A stretch of DNA of 64,000 nucleotides, from positions 54,229 through 118,228 of the forward strand of contig NZ_FOUD01000016.1 of NCBI RefSeq assembly GCF_900114765.1. The letters are read 5' to 3'. The translations under genes were made by a program, and so were the position numbers. Shown here piece after piece: positions 45,850 to 53,667 of the stretch; position 1 is the stretch's first letter, and each line of letters begins with the position of its first letter. Source of the stretch: Halopseudomonas pachastrellae. GTDB lineage: Bacteria > Pseudomonadota > Gammaproteobacteria > Pseudomonadales > Pseudomonadaceae. Below the pieces are notes generated by a model. That model saw only the letters and a list, made by a program, of their open reading frames with translations, was not told the DNA's origin and searched no databases.

Positions 45850-47220
45850 ATGCGTATGCAACAAACTCTCATGGGTGTCGGTGGTCTGGCTCTGAGCCTG
45901 ATGGCATCCTCCGTTATGGCGCAGACCCTGACCCAGGCTGAAATCGATCAGCTGGGTACTTCCCTGACGCCGATTGGTGCCGAGAAGGCGGGTAACGCCT
46001 CCGGTACTATCCCTGAATGGACCGGTGGCCTGCCGACCAATGCTGGTCAAGCTCTGGGCGACAACTTCTACGAAGACCCCTTTGCTGGCCAACAGCCGGA
46101 ATTCGTCATCACCGCCCAGAACTACCAGCAGTATAAGGACAACCTGACCCCTGGCCAGATTGCCATGTTCGAGCGCTATCCTGAGACCTTCAAGATGCCG
46201 GTCTACAAGACCGAGCGTACTGTTGGTTACCCGCAGTCTGTCTACGACCAGGTCAAGCGCACTGCCGGTCAGGCCAAGCTGGTTAACGGTGGCGACGGTA
46301 TTTCCGACTTCTCGCACGGCACCTTCGCCTTCCCGATTCCGAAATCGGGCGCAGAAGTTATCTGGAACCACAACACCCGCTATCGCCTGAACGTGCACCG
46401 CTGGTACATGCAGGCCATGCCGCAAACCAACGGCTCCTTCACGCTGATCAAGCTGGAAGAAGAAGTGGGTTATCCGCAGCTGATGCCCGATGTCGACGAG
46501 TCGACCATGCCCAACACCCTGCTGTTCTTCAAGCAGCGCGTAAACGCCCCGGCTCGTCTGGCGGGTAACGTACTGCTGGTACACGACAGCCTGGATCAGC
46601 TGAAAGAGCCGCGCATGGCGTGGGTATACAACGCTGGTCAGCGCCGCGTACGCCGCGCTCCTCAGGTTGCCTACGACGGCCCGGGTACCGCGTCTGACGG
46701 TATGCGTACTTCTGACAACTTCGCCATGTATAACGGTGCGCCTGACCGTTACAACTGGAAGCTGGTTGGCAAGAAAGAAGTCTATATTCCGTACAACAGT
46801 GGCAAGCTGACCCAGCGCGGCACCGAGTACGGTGACGTTCTGCAGGCTGGTCACATCAACCCCGACTACACCCGTTTTGAGCTGCACCGCGTGTGGGAAG
46901 TGCAGGGTAACGTCAAGGATGGTCAGCGTCACATCTACGCTCAGCGTAACTTCTTCATGGACGAAGACTCCTGGATGATCTCGCTGGCTGACCACTACGA
47001 CGGTCGTGGCACGCTCTGGCGTGTAGGTGAAGGCCACATCGGCTTCAACTACGCCAACCAGATCCCGGGCTACTCCATCGAGACCCTGTATGACCTGTTG
47101 GCCGGCCGTTACATCGCCTTGGGCATGTACACCGAAGAAGTGTCCGGTCCGGACTTCGACTTCGAGCCGAACTACAATCAGTTCACACCGGCTGCCCTGC
47201 GTGCTTCGGGTATCCGCTAA
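45850..47220 (+). CDS. DUF1329 periplasmic protein, copy 2
   Basis: A 456-residue DUF1329 protein, same length as copy 1, with signal peptide MRMQQTLMGVGGLALSLMAS ... MAQ. The region from 46507 to 46722 encodes 72 residues identical to copy 1 with only nine synonymous base differences by eye, while flanking parts differ in amino acids as well. It starts 29 bp after the DUF1302 stop and is followed by an intrinsic terminator, so the pair forms a two-gene operon. Role as in copy 1: probable periplasmic partner of the barrel, function unproven. Confidence 0.87.
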   Translation: MRMQQTLMGVGGLALSLMASSVMAQTLTQAEIDQLGTSLTPIGAEKAGNASGTIPEWTGGLPTNAGQALGDNFYEDPFAGQQPEFVITAQNYQQYKDNLTPGQIAMFERYPETFKMPVYKTERTVGYPQSVYDQVKRTAGQAKLVNGGDGISDFSHGTFAFPIPKSGAEVIWNHNTRYRLNVHRWYMQAMPQTNGSFTLIKLEEEVGYPQLMPDVDESTMPNTLLFFKQRVNAPARLAGNVLLVHDSLDQLKEPRMAWVYNAGQRRVRRAPQVAYDGPGTASDGMRTSDNFAMYNGAPDRYNWKLVGKKEVYIPYNSGKLTQRGTEYGDVLQAGHINPDYTRFELHRVWEVQGNVKDGQRHIYAQRNFFMDEDSWMISLADHYDGRGTLWRVGEGHIGFNYANQIPGYSIETLYDLLAGRYIALGMYTEEVSGPDFDFEPNYNQFTPAALRASGIR

Positions 47221-47250
47221 GTTCTGATGCTGCTTTGATGTTTGGGTTTT

Positions 47251-47279
47251 AGGGGGTCTCTTCGGATACCCCCTTTTTT
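47251..47279 (+). terminator. Intrinsic terminator after second DUF1302/DUF1329 pair
   Basis: AGGGGGT (47251-47257), loop of ten, ACCCCCT (47268-47274), then five further T. Confidence 0.88.
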
Positions 47280-47363
47280 ATTGTGTATCCCGTCTCCTTT
47301 CCCTGAGCCCGGCCTGCCAGTCTGCTAAACTGCGTGCTTCTTTCGAGCAGATCAACCGACCGA

Positions 47364-48695
47364 GTGACTCTTTTGTTCAGCGAACTCCAATTGCATGAGC
47401 GCCTGCTTAAAGCGCTTGCCGAACTGTCTTTTCAGCAACCTACCGAGGTGCAGCAACAGGCGATTCCTGCTGCTATCGAGGGGCGCGACCTTTACGTGAT
47501 TGCGCAGACCGGCAGCGGCAAGACTGCCGCCTACGTGCTGCCCATGCTGCAGCGGCTGTTGCAGGACGACAGCAAGCCGCTGGCGCCGCGCGGCCTGATT
47601 CTGGTGCCGACCCGCGAGCTGGCCAGGCAAGTGCTGAAGGATATTGCCGCGCTGGCGCAGTTCACCTTTCTCAAGGCAGAGCAGGTCACCGGTGGCGAAG
47701 ACTTCAAGGTGCAGGCAGCGCGCCTGCGCAAGAATCCGGACATTGTGGTCGCAACGCCGGGGCGTGCGCTGGAACAGCTCACTGCCGGTAATCTGGAGTT
47801 GACCGCAGTACAGACGCTGGTACTGGATGAAGCCGACCGCATGCTGGATATGGGCTTTGCCGAGGATGTCGGCAAGCTGGCCGAGGCTTGCCCGGCGCAG
47901 CGTCAGACCATGCTGTTCTCCGCAACCAAAGGCAATCGCGGCTTGCAGCGGATGATCGACTCGGTGCTGACCGAACCGCAGATTCTGGAGCTGAACTCGG
48001 TACGTGACGATACTCCGAGTATCACCCAGCAGGTTATCCCGGCGGATGACAACACCCACAAGGAAGCCATGCTCAAGTGGCTTATGCTGAATCACGGCGA
48101 AGGCAAGACCATCGTCTTTACCAACACCAGGGTAATGGCCGATCGCATCAATGGCGTGCTGCGCGCGCTTGATCTGCGTGTCTACGTGCTGCACGGCGAG
48201 AAGGATCAGAAAGACCGCTACATGGCGGTTGAACGCTTCAAGCAGGGTGCCAACGGCATTCTGGTAGCGACTGACGTTGCGGCCCGTGGTCTGGATATCG
48301 TTGAGCTGGATCGCGTGGTGAACTTTGATATGCCGCGCAGCGGCGATGACTACCTGCACCGGGTTGGTCGTACCGGCCGTGCCGGTGCCGAAGGTCTGGC
48401 GATCTCGCTGGTTAGCCCGCACGAGTGGAATCTGATGTCGAGCATTGAGCGCTATCTGCGCCGTCAGTTCGAGCGCCGCTTGCTGGCGGAGGTGCCCGGT
48501 AGCTTCAAGGGGCCGAAAAAGGTCAAGTCCTCAGGCAAGCCGGTTGGCAGCAAGAAAAAGAAAGACAGCAAAAAGGACGGTAAGAAGACCGCGGCCAAGC
48601 CGAAGAAGCCAAAGGCAGGCAAGCGCCCGTCGCGGCCGCCGACAGGGCAGGTGGTAACATCCTCCGACGGACTGGCGCCGCCAAAGCGGCGCTAA
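47364..48695 (+). CDS. DEAD-box ATP-dependent RNA helicase
   Basis: About 443 residues. Q motif region FSELQLHERLLKALAELSF with the conserved glutamine in QQPTEVQQQAIP; Walker A AQTGSGKTAAY; PTRELARQV; DEAD motif VLDEADRMLDMG; SAT motif MLFSATKGN; and the second RecA domain with IVFTNTRVMADRING, HGEKDQKDRY, VATDVAARGLDI and HRVGRTGRAG. A lysine-rich tail (SKKKKDSKKDGKKTAAKPKK) should bind RNA. It resembles SrmB/RhlE-type helicases in ribosome assembly or RNA decay; the exact orthologue is uncertain. The start is probably GTG at 47364; an upstream GTG at 47334 and a TTG at 47373 are alternatives. Confidence 0.9.
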   Translation: MTLLFSELQLHERLLKALAELSFQQPTEVQQQAIPAAIEGRDLYVIAQTGSGKTAAYVLPMLQRLLQDDSKPLAPRGLILVPTRELARQVLKDIAALAQFTFLKAEQVTGGEDFKVQAARLRKNPDIVVATPGRALEQLTAGNLELTAVQTLVLDEADRMLDMGFAEDVGKLAEACPAQRQTMLFSATKGNRGLQRMIDSVLTEPQILELNSVRDDTPSITQQVIPADDNTHKEAMLKWLMLNHGEGKTIVFTNTRVMADRINGVLRALDLRVYVLHGEKDQKDRYMAVERFKQGANGILVATDVAARGLDIVELDRVVNFDMPRSGDDYLHRVGRTGRAGAEGLAISLVSPHEWNLMSSIERYLRRQFERRLLAEVPGSFKGPKKVKSSGKPVGSKKKKDSKKDGKKTAAKPKKPKAGKRPSRPPTGQVVTSSDGLAPPKRR

Positions 48696-48760
48696 AAGAG
48701 GGTTGCGCCGCGTGTGGCCGATCCATTAGAGTCGTCGCATCGTTTAAAGGTAACCAAGCC

Positions 48761-48877
48761 ATGACACTTCGCTCCGCACAGATCAACATCGCCAGCGCCC
48801 TGCGTGCTGTCGCTCCTGCGCGCGCGTCAGTTGGTTACTTTTATTTTGGGTATTGGTTTAGCCAAAGGCGCGCCTGA
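48761..48877 (+). CDS. Aromatic-rich leader peptide upstream of DAHP synthase
   Basis: A 38-residue reading frame starting at ATG 48761 with AAAGG about ten bases upstream and ending at TGA 48877. Residues 26-33 read YFYFGYWF: three Tyr, three Phe and one Trp within eight codons. An intrinsic terminator begins 50 bp after the stop and DAHP synthase starts 259 bp after it. This is the layout of a translation-controlled attenuator that senses charged aromatic tRNAs. A small hairpin CGCCTG/CAGGCG (48871-48890) overlaps the stop codon. I did not find a fully convincing antiterminator by eye. A weak promoter candidate is TTGCGC (48703-48708) with ATTAGA (48725-48730). Confidence 0.75.
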   Translation: MTLRSAQINIASALRAVAPARASVGYFYFGYWFSQRRA

Positions 48878-48927
48878 TACCCCACAGGCGGCCTGAATTC
48901 ACGGGACGCCACCAGAGAATCAACAAA

Positions 48928-48957
48928 CCCCGGTCGGCCTCCCGACCGGGGTTTTTT
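48928..48957 (+). terminator. Intrinsic terminator (attenuator) before DAHP synthase
   Basis: CCCCGGTCGG (48928-48937), loop of four, CCGACCGGGG (48942-48951), then six T. Perfect ten-base stem. It lies between the aromatic leader peptide and the DAHP synthase gene, so read-through is needed for expression unless a second promoter follows. Confidence 0.92.
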
Positions 48958-48988
48958 ATTTGGCTTCGATTTTTACTGACTTTGAGGA

Positions 48989-49096
48989 ATGACCATGTAC
49001 GTACAACGCACTTTCAACCCCCGTTCTTACCGCAGCTGGCGATTTTGCTCTGGTGCCCTGACCACACGACATTCACTCGATCGAACACCCAGATAG
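48989..49096 (+). CDS. Possible second small open reading frame before DAHP synthase
   Basis: Two in-frame ATGs (48989, 48995) follow GAGGA; the second has a normal spacing. The product would be 33-35 residues (MYVQRTFNPRSYRSWRF...), basic, with two Tyr, two Phe and one Trp. It ends at TAG 49096, 40 bp before the DAHP synthase start. It could be a further regulatory peptide or chance; I cannot recognise it. Confidence 0.3.
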   Translation: MTMYVQRTFNPRSYRSWRFCSGALTTRHSLDRTPR

Positions 49097-49136
49097 CGCT
49101 GTGGCGCAAAGACCGCCACAGCTAAGGAAGCAAAAG

Positions 49137-50231
49137 ATGACCGCCACCGTAACTGCACTCGCCAGCGCCGCAGCGACCACTCAAAGCGCCAGCGCCGCAC
49201 CGACCACTCAAAGCGCCGCCCGCCGCACCCACACCCTGCCGACGCCGGCTCAGCTGCGCGAGCGTCTGCCTCTGAGTTCCGCTGAGGCCGCCGCCATTGA
49301 GGCCCACCGCCAAGCCATTCGTGACATCCTGGCGGGCAAGGATAATCGCTTGCTGGTGATCACCGGGCCCTGTTCCCTGCATGACCCCGATGCTGCAATC
49401 GAGTACGCCGAGCGCCTGGCTGAGCTGCAGAGCCGCGTTGCAGACCGCTTGCTGCTGGTGATGCGTGCCTACGTTGAAAAACCGCGCACTACCGTTGGCT
49501 GGAAGGGCATGCTGTACGATCCCCAGCTCGACGGCAGCGGTGATATGGCCGGTGGCTTGGCGCTCTCTCGCCGCACCATGCTGGCGATCAGCGAGCTGGG
49601 TTTGCCGATCGCCACCGAGCTGCTGCAACCGCTGGCCGCGAGTTACCTGGATGATCTGTTGAGCTGGGGCTGTATTGGTGCGCGTACCAGTGAGTCGCAG
49701 ATTCACCGCGAGATGGTCAGTGGCCTGCACTTGCCGGTCGGTTTCAAGAACGGAACGGATGGCAGCATGACGGTCGCCTGTGATGCCATGCGTTCAGCCC
49801 GCCACCCGCATCAGCATTTCGGCATGGACCTGCATGGCCGCCCAGCGCTGGTTGAGACTGCGGGCAATCCAGACACCCATATCGTGCTGCGTGGCGGTCA
49901 CAGTGGCCCCAATTACCAGGCTGATGCTGTGGCCAAGGTGCGCGCAGAGCTGGAGCGCTTGGGTATGCCGGCGGCGTTGGTGGTGGACTGCAGTCACGCC
50001 AACAGCGGTAAAGACCCGCTGCGCCAGCCCCAGGTAATGGCCGATGTGATCGCTCAGCGCGCGGCGGGGGATGCCAGCCTGCGCGGCGTCATGCTCGAAA
50101 GCCACCTGTTTGATGGTTGTCAGGCATTGTCGGGAGAGCTGCGTTACGGCATATCCATCACCGACGGCTGTCTGGGTTGGGAGGCGACTGAGCAATCGCT
50201 GCTGGCTGCCGCTGAGCAGCTTCGCGGTTAA
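49137..50231 (+). CDS. 3-Deoxy-7-phosphoheptulonate (DAHP) synthase, class I
   Basis: First enzyme of the shikimate pathway, condensing phosphoenolpyruvate and erythrose 4-phosphate. The 364 residues match AroF/AroG/AroH-type enzymes. Motifs: LLVITGPCSLHDPDAAIEYA with the metal-binding cysteine, VMRAYVEKPRTTVGWKG, GARTSESQIHREMVSGL, GFKNGTDGSM, and VVDCSHANSGKDP (metal histidine region). Which amino acid inhibits it is not clear from sequence. The first 35 residues are low-complexity (ATTQSASAAPTTQSAA), encoded by a 27-bp tandem duplication at 49174-49217. ATG at 49137 has AAGGAAG upstream. Expression is probably governed by the leader peptide and terminator upstream. Confidence 0.93.
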   Translation: MTATVTALASAAATTQSASAAPTTQSAARRTHTLPTPAQLRERLPLSSAEAAAIEAHRQAIRDILAGKDNRLLVITGPCSLHDPDAAIEYAERLAELQSRVADRLLLVMRAYVEKPRTTVGWKGMLYDPQLDGSGDMAGGLALSRRTMLAISELGLPIATELLQPLAASYLDDLLSWGCIGARTSESQIHREMVSGLHLPVGFKNGTDGSMTVACDAMRSARHPHQHFGMDLHGRPALVETAGNPDTHIVLRGGHSGPNYQADAVAKVRAELERLGMPAALVVDCSHANSGKDPLRQPQVMADVIAQRAAGDASLRGVMLESHLFDGCQALSGELRYGISITDGCLGWEATEQSLLAAAEQLRG

Positions 50232-50236
50232 GTCTT

Positions 50237-50264
50237 GCGCCGCCGATCCAGTGGTCGGCGGCGC
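50237..50264. terminator. Hairpin between convergent DAHP synthase and MFS genes
   Basis: GCGCCGCCGA-T-CC (50237-50249) pairs with GGTCGGCGGCGC (50253-50264), loop AGT and one bulged T. Strong stem without a T tract; it could act from both sides. Confidence 0.5.
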
Positions 50265-50279
50265 GAGACGGCGTTGTTG

Positions 50280-51464
50280 TCAGGCTGTCTGAGGTTCGGT
50301 GCTTGCAGGGTAGAGGAAGAAGCCTGCCAGCGAGCACAGCGCTGCACCGCTCAACAGCAGGCCCAGGGTCAGTGAGGGGGGCAGGGCGATGGCGCTGATC
50401 AACCCGGTGCCGGTGGCCGCAATGGTCATCTGCATAAACCCCAATAGCGATGAAGCCAGCCCCGCCTGCTCGGCGAAGGGCTGCAGGGTAACCGCAGTGC
50501 CCAGGGGGTTGATGACGCCCATGCCGGCAAGAAACAGACAGATGGCCAGGCTGAACTGCATCAGATCCTGCCCCTCATACAGCAGTACCTGCAATGTCCC
50601 GCCCGCCAGTGCAATCAAGCTACCAAAAACAGCGACCTGAACAGCGCCCCAGCGCTGAGCCATCTGTGGTGCCAGGATTCCTGCGCTGAAAACCACCAAC
50701 ACGGTCGCGGCAAAGAACACTCCGAGCTGCATGCTGCTGTAGCCCATGCCGCGCATCATGATGGCTGGCGCAGACGCGAAGAACGCATAGAGCCCGCCAA
50801 TCACCAGGCTGACCGAGAGTGCCGGCAGGGCAAAGCGGCGGTCGGCCAGTAGCTGCAGGTAGGACCGGGCGATGGCGCCTGCGGTCATCTTCAGTCGGGC
50901 CGAGGGTGCATGGGTTTCGCCCATCGACAGCGCATAGCTGATGATCAGAATGACGCCTACGGCCGCAACCAAGGCGAAACTGGTGCGCCAGCCAAGCTGG
51001 CTGTCGATCACGCTGCCGAGTAACGGCGAAAAGCCGGGCGCTGCAGCCATGGCCACCATGATGAACGCCAGTGCCTTTGCCAGTACCGGCCCGTCATACA
51101 GGTCACGGGCTACCGCCCGGGCCAGCACCGAGGCGGCGCACACGCCAGCCGCTTGGGTCACCCTGGCAGCGATCATGGTGTTCAGGTCGGTCGCACTGGC
51201 GCCGAGCAGGCTGCCCAGTACAAAGAGAATCAGGCCTCCCAGGATCAGCGGGCGCCGGCCGTAGCGGTCTGACAGCGGGCCAACCAGAAGCTGCCCGAGT
51301 GCAAACACCAGAAAGAAGCTGCTGAGGGTGAGTGCCATGTCGGCCGCAGACGCATCAAGCGACGCTGCCATCGCCGGGAAGGACGGCAGGATGATGGTGG
51401 TCGACAGGGTGCCGACCGCCGCCAACCCGGACAGCAGCACCAGCGTGCGCGTTGTGCTGCTCAT
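50280..51464 (-). CDS. Bcr/CflA-type MFS multidrug efflux transporter
   Basis: A 394-residue, 12-helix drug:H+ antiporter of the Bcr/CflA group. Seen: TLSTTIILPSFPAMAASL in helix 1, the motif A region LLVGPLSDRYGRRPLILGG, and VTQAAGVCAASVLARAVARDLYD (motif B and following loop with RD). Its ATG overlaps the stop of the hydrolase gene upstream (ATGA), so both are made from one mRNA. Real substrates are unknown. Confidence 0.87.
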   Translation of the reverse strand: MSSTTRTLVLLSGLAAVGTLSTTIILPSFPAMAASLDASAADMALTLSSFFLVFALGQLLVGPLSDRYGRRPLILGGLILFVLGSLLGASATDLNTMIAARVTQAAGVCAASVLARAVARDLYDGPVLAKALAFIMVAMAAAPGFSPLLGSVIDSQLGWRTSFALVAAVGVILIISYALSMGETHAPSARLKMTAGAIARSYLQLLADRRFALPALSVSLVIGGLYAFFASAPAIMMRGMGYSSMQLGVFFAATVLVVFSAGILAPQMAQRWGAVQVAVFGSLIALAGGTLQVLLYEGQDLMQFSLAICLFLAGMGVINPLGTAVTLQPFAEQAGLASSLLGFMQMTIAATGTGLISAIALPPSLTLGLLLSGAALCSLAGFFLYPASTEPQTA

Positions 51465-52279
51465 GCCGGCGCCTGCTGAGCGCTGACCGAGCTGACGAGG
51501 GCGCAGCTGCGGGCGATCACCTGCGCATCGGTCAAAATACGGCGATGGCCAAGCCCGTCGAGCTCAACCAGGTCGGACGCAGGCCAGTGGCTGTGCAGAT
51601 CTTTTGAGGCGGCGAAGGGCACCACCCGATCGGCCGGGTCGTGCATGATCAACCCCGGATGCTGCAAGCCGTGCTTGAGTGCAGGCAGGTCCATTGCGCT
51701 GGTCTGTGTCCCAATGTGTTGCTCTACCCAGCTGCGGAACAGCGCCTGCTCCTCGCTGCTTAAGCTGAAGGCCATTCCCTGCAGCTTCACCATCGGGCTG
51801 AGCGACGACGGGCCGCACAGGTGGACGCTGGCCTTGACCTGCAGGCCATGGGCGAAGGCCCACAGGGCGGCTGCCGAACCGAGCGAGTGAGCGATCACAG
51901 CGTGAATGGGCCCCAGGCTGTCGGCAACGGCGGCAAGTGCACGGCCCGCATGCACCGGGCTACTCAGCTCACCGCCGGACTCGCCATGGGCGGGCAGGTC
52001 AAACAAGGTGACGGCAAATCCGGCGCGCAGCAGGGGCTCAATGAAGCCCGCCAGGTGCGAACCACGGCTGTCCCAGCCATGTGCCAGCAGTATGCGCGGG
52101 CCAAGGCCCAGGCTCCAGATGGCGATATCGCCGTCCTCGAAAGGCAGCGTAGTGCGCTCGGCCTGGGCGAGCACAGAGCGCTCAAGGCTGCTGGCTTGAA
52201 TGCGCTGCGGCACGCTGAAGGCGCGGCAGGCGCTGTCGAGTGCTGAGGAAGGTGCGGCGCTGGCATGTTGACCGGTCAT
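51461..52279 (-). CDS. Alpha/beta hydrolase
   Basis: A 272-residue alpha/beta-hydrolase-fold protein. The oxyanion region is LLAHGWDSRGSH, the nucleophile serine is in AVIAHSLGSAAALWA (about residue 135), the acid in LIMHDPADRVVPF, and the histidine in DGLGHRRILTD. Typical of esterases or lipases of unknown substrate. It is transcribed with the Bcr/CflA efflux gene and preceded by an AT-rich region with an inverted repeat that may be a repressor site. Confidence 0.83.
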   Translation of the reverse strand: MTGQHASAAPSSALDSACRAFSVPQRIQASSLERSVLAQAERTTLPFEDGDIAIWSLGLGPRILLAHGWDSRGSHLAGFIEPLLRAGFAVTLFDLPAHGESGGELSSPVHAGRALAAVADSLGPIHAVIAHSLGSAAALWAFAHGLQVKASVHLCGPSSLSPMVKLQGMAFSLSSEEQALFRSWVEQHIGTQTSAMDLPALKHGLQHPGLIMHDPADRVVPFAASKDLHSHWPASDLVELDGLGHRRILTDAQVIARSCALVSSVSAQQAPA

Positions 52280-52317
52280 GGCTGTGCTCCGAAATTTATA
52301 TTATGGTGTTAATGTTA

Positions 52318-52341
52318 TTTAAATGTCGGTCATCATTTAAA
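52318..52341. promoter_or_regulatory. Inverted repeat upstream of hydrolase-MFS operon
   Basis: TTTAAATG (52318-52325), eight-base spacer, CATTTAAA (52334-52341), about 40 bp before the hydrolase start, within an AT-rich stretch that could hold the promoter. The remainder of the 330-bp gap 52280-52609 shows a degenerate repeat fragment (52560) and no gene. Confidence 0.4.
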
Positions 52342-52559
52342 AAGAGTCAAGCTTTTTTGTGTTCTTTACGGAGTGTCGGTACGGATGAGGGGTGTTGCCT
52401 CGGTCAGGCAGTGAGAACCGTTCAGTCACCCTGCGGTTGCAGGGTGTGTCAGGGCAAGTAAAGCCAGGGGAGTAGCTGCTTCCCTAGCCCATACAGAAGG
52501 TTGTTACCGTGTCGCGGAGCCCCGATGGTTACAGGGTATAGAGCGCGTGTCGATCCACA

Positions 52560-52600
52560 GGGGCACCTGGCTGCCTGGCGCCTCGGGTTCGCTGCGTTGC
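52560..52600. repeat. Degenerate fragment of the structured intergenic repeat
   Basis: GGGGCACC (52560-52567), 15 bases, then TCGGGTTCGCTGCGTTGC (52583-52600). The two blocks and their spacing equal the middle part of the repeat at 4034 and 61440; the hairpin arms on either side are missing. Confidence 0.55.
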
Positions 52601-52609
52601 CCGGTGTGC

Positions 52610-53539
52610 TTAGTTGGCCGAATCACCGCCTGCCAATGCATCGAGAAAGCTCTCCAGTACCAGATGCGGGCGACGTCCCTTGCGCGTCACCGCCGATAGC
52701 ACCAGATCATAGTGATAACGCGCCGGATCGAGCGCCCGCATGCGGCCACTGGCAACCCATTGGGCGGCGTAGTGGTCTGGCAGGTAGCCGATGTAGTGGC
52801 CGGTCAGCAGCAAAAAGGCAATACCCTCGCGGTCTGAGGCTGTCGCGGTGCAGCGCAACTGCTGAAACTGCTCCTGCACCTCGGCGGGTACGCGAAAGCT
52901 GGGTGAGATAGCATCGTGGCGCTGCAGCTCATGCAGGGTCAGTTGCTCATCGCTCAGCTCGAACAACGGGTGCCCGACCGCGCAATAGAGTTCGGCACGC
53001 TCGCTGTACAGCGGCTGATACTCCAGACCGGAGAGGGCGCCCACCTGCGGAATTACGCCCACGTGCAGCCGGCCATCGAGCACGCCTTGTTCAACCTGTC
53101 CCGGCGCCGACATGCTGATCTGGATGCGCACGTCCGGGCCGCGGGTTTTCAGGCCTGCCAGTGCGTGGGTGACGCGCATGTGGGGCATGGTGACCAGGTT
53201 GTCGGTCAGCCCGATATTGAGTTCACCGCGCAGGTGCTGGTGCAGCCCGTTGACCTCGGTGCGGAAGTTTTCCAGCGCGGAGAACAGTTGCAGCGCCGCC
53301 TGATACACCTCGCGCCCATCTTCGGTCATGGCAAAGCCGGCGCGGCCACGCTGACACAGGCGCAAGCCCAGGCGCTGCTCAAGGTCGCTCATTTGTTGGC
53401 TGATGGCCGAGCGGCCGATGCCCAGCACGCTTTCGGCCACAGAAAAACCGCCGCATTCAACGACCGTGCGGAACACGCGCAGCAGGCGTAGATCAATATC
53501 TGAGAGTTGGGCCAGAGGAGCAGAGCGACGGTTTTTCAT
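52610..53539 (-). CDS. LysR-family transcriptional regulator (probable bau regulator)
   Basis: A 309-residue LysR-type regulator. The N-terminal winged helix-turn-helix covers LSDIDLRLLRVFRTVVECGG and ESVLGIGRSAISQQMSDLEQ (residues 12-60). The substrate-binding domain follows with GELNIGLTDNLVTMPHMR and GVIPQVGALSGLEYQPLY. It is divergent from a beta-alanine aminotransferase gene, as is the regulator of the Pseudomonas bau genes, so it probably activates them in response to beta-alanine or a product. Confidence 0.87.
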   Translation of the reverse strand: MKNRRSAPLAQLSDIDLRLLRVFRTVVECGGFSVAESVLGIGRSAISQQMSDLEQRLGLRLCQRGRAGFAMTEDGREVYQAALQLFSALENFRTEVNGLHQHLRGELNIGLTDNLVTMPHMRVTHALAGLKTRGPDVRIQISMSAPGQVEQGVLDGRLHVGVIPQVGALSGLEYQPLYSERAELYCAVGHPLFELSDEQLTLHELQRHDAISPSFRVPAEVQEQFQQLRCTATASDREGIAFLLLTGHYIGYLPDHYAAQWVASGRMRALDPARYHYDLVLSAVTRKGRRPHLVLESFLDALAGGDSAN

Positions 53540-53568
53540 AGTTTAGTGGTTGCCAAACTGAAGGTATA

Positions 53569-53594
53569 AAAAGTCATGTTTTATCATAACTTTT
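53569..53594. promoter_or_regulatory. Near-perfect palindrome between lysR and bauA
   Basis: AAAAGTCATG (53569-53578), TTTTAT, CATAACTTTT (53585-53594); nine of ten positions pair. It is in the divergent promoter region, 30 bp before the LysR start and 74 bp before bauA, a plausible LysR-regulator site. Confidence 0.5.
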
Positions 53595-53667
53595 GCTGTG
53601 GCAACGTATGGGCATTGAAAACACGGGCGTAGACGCGCTCTTTGCCGACTTATCGTGAGGCACCACC

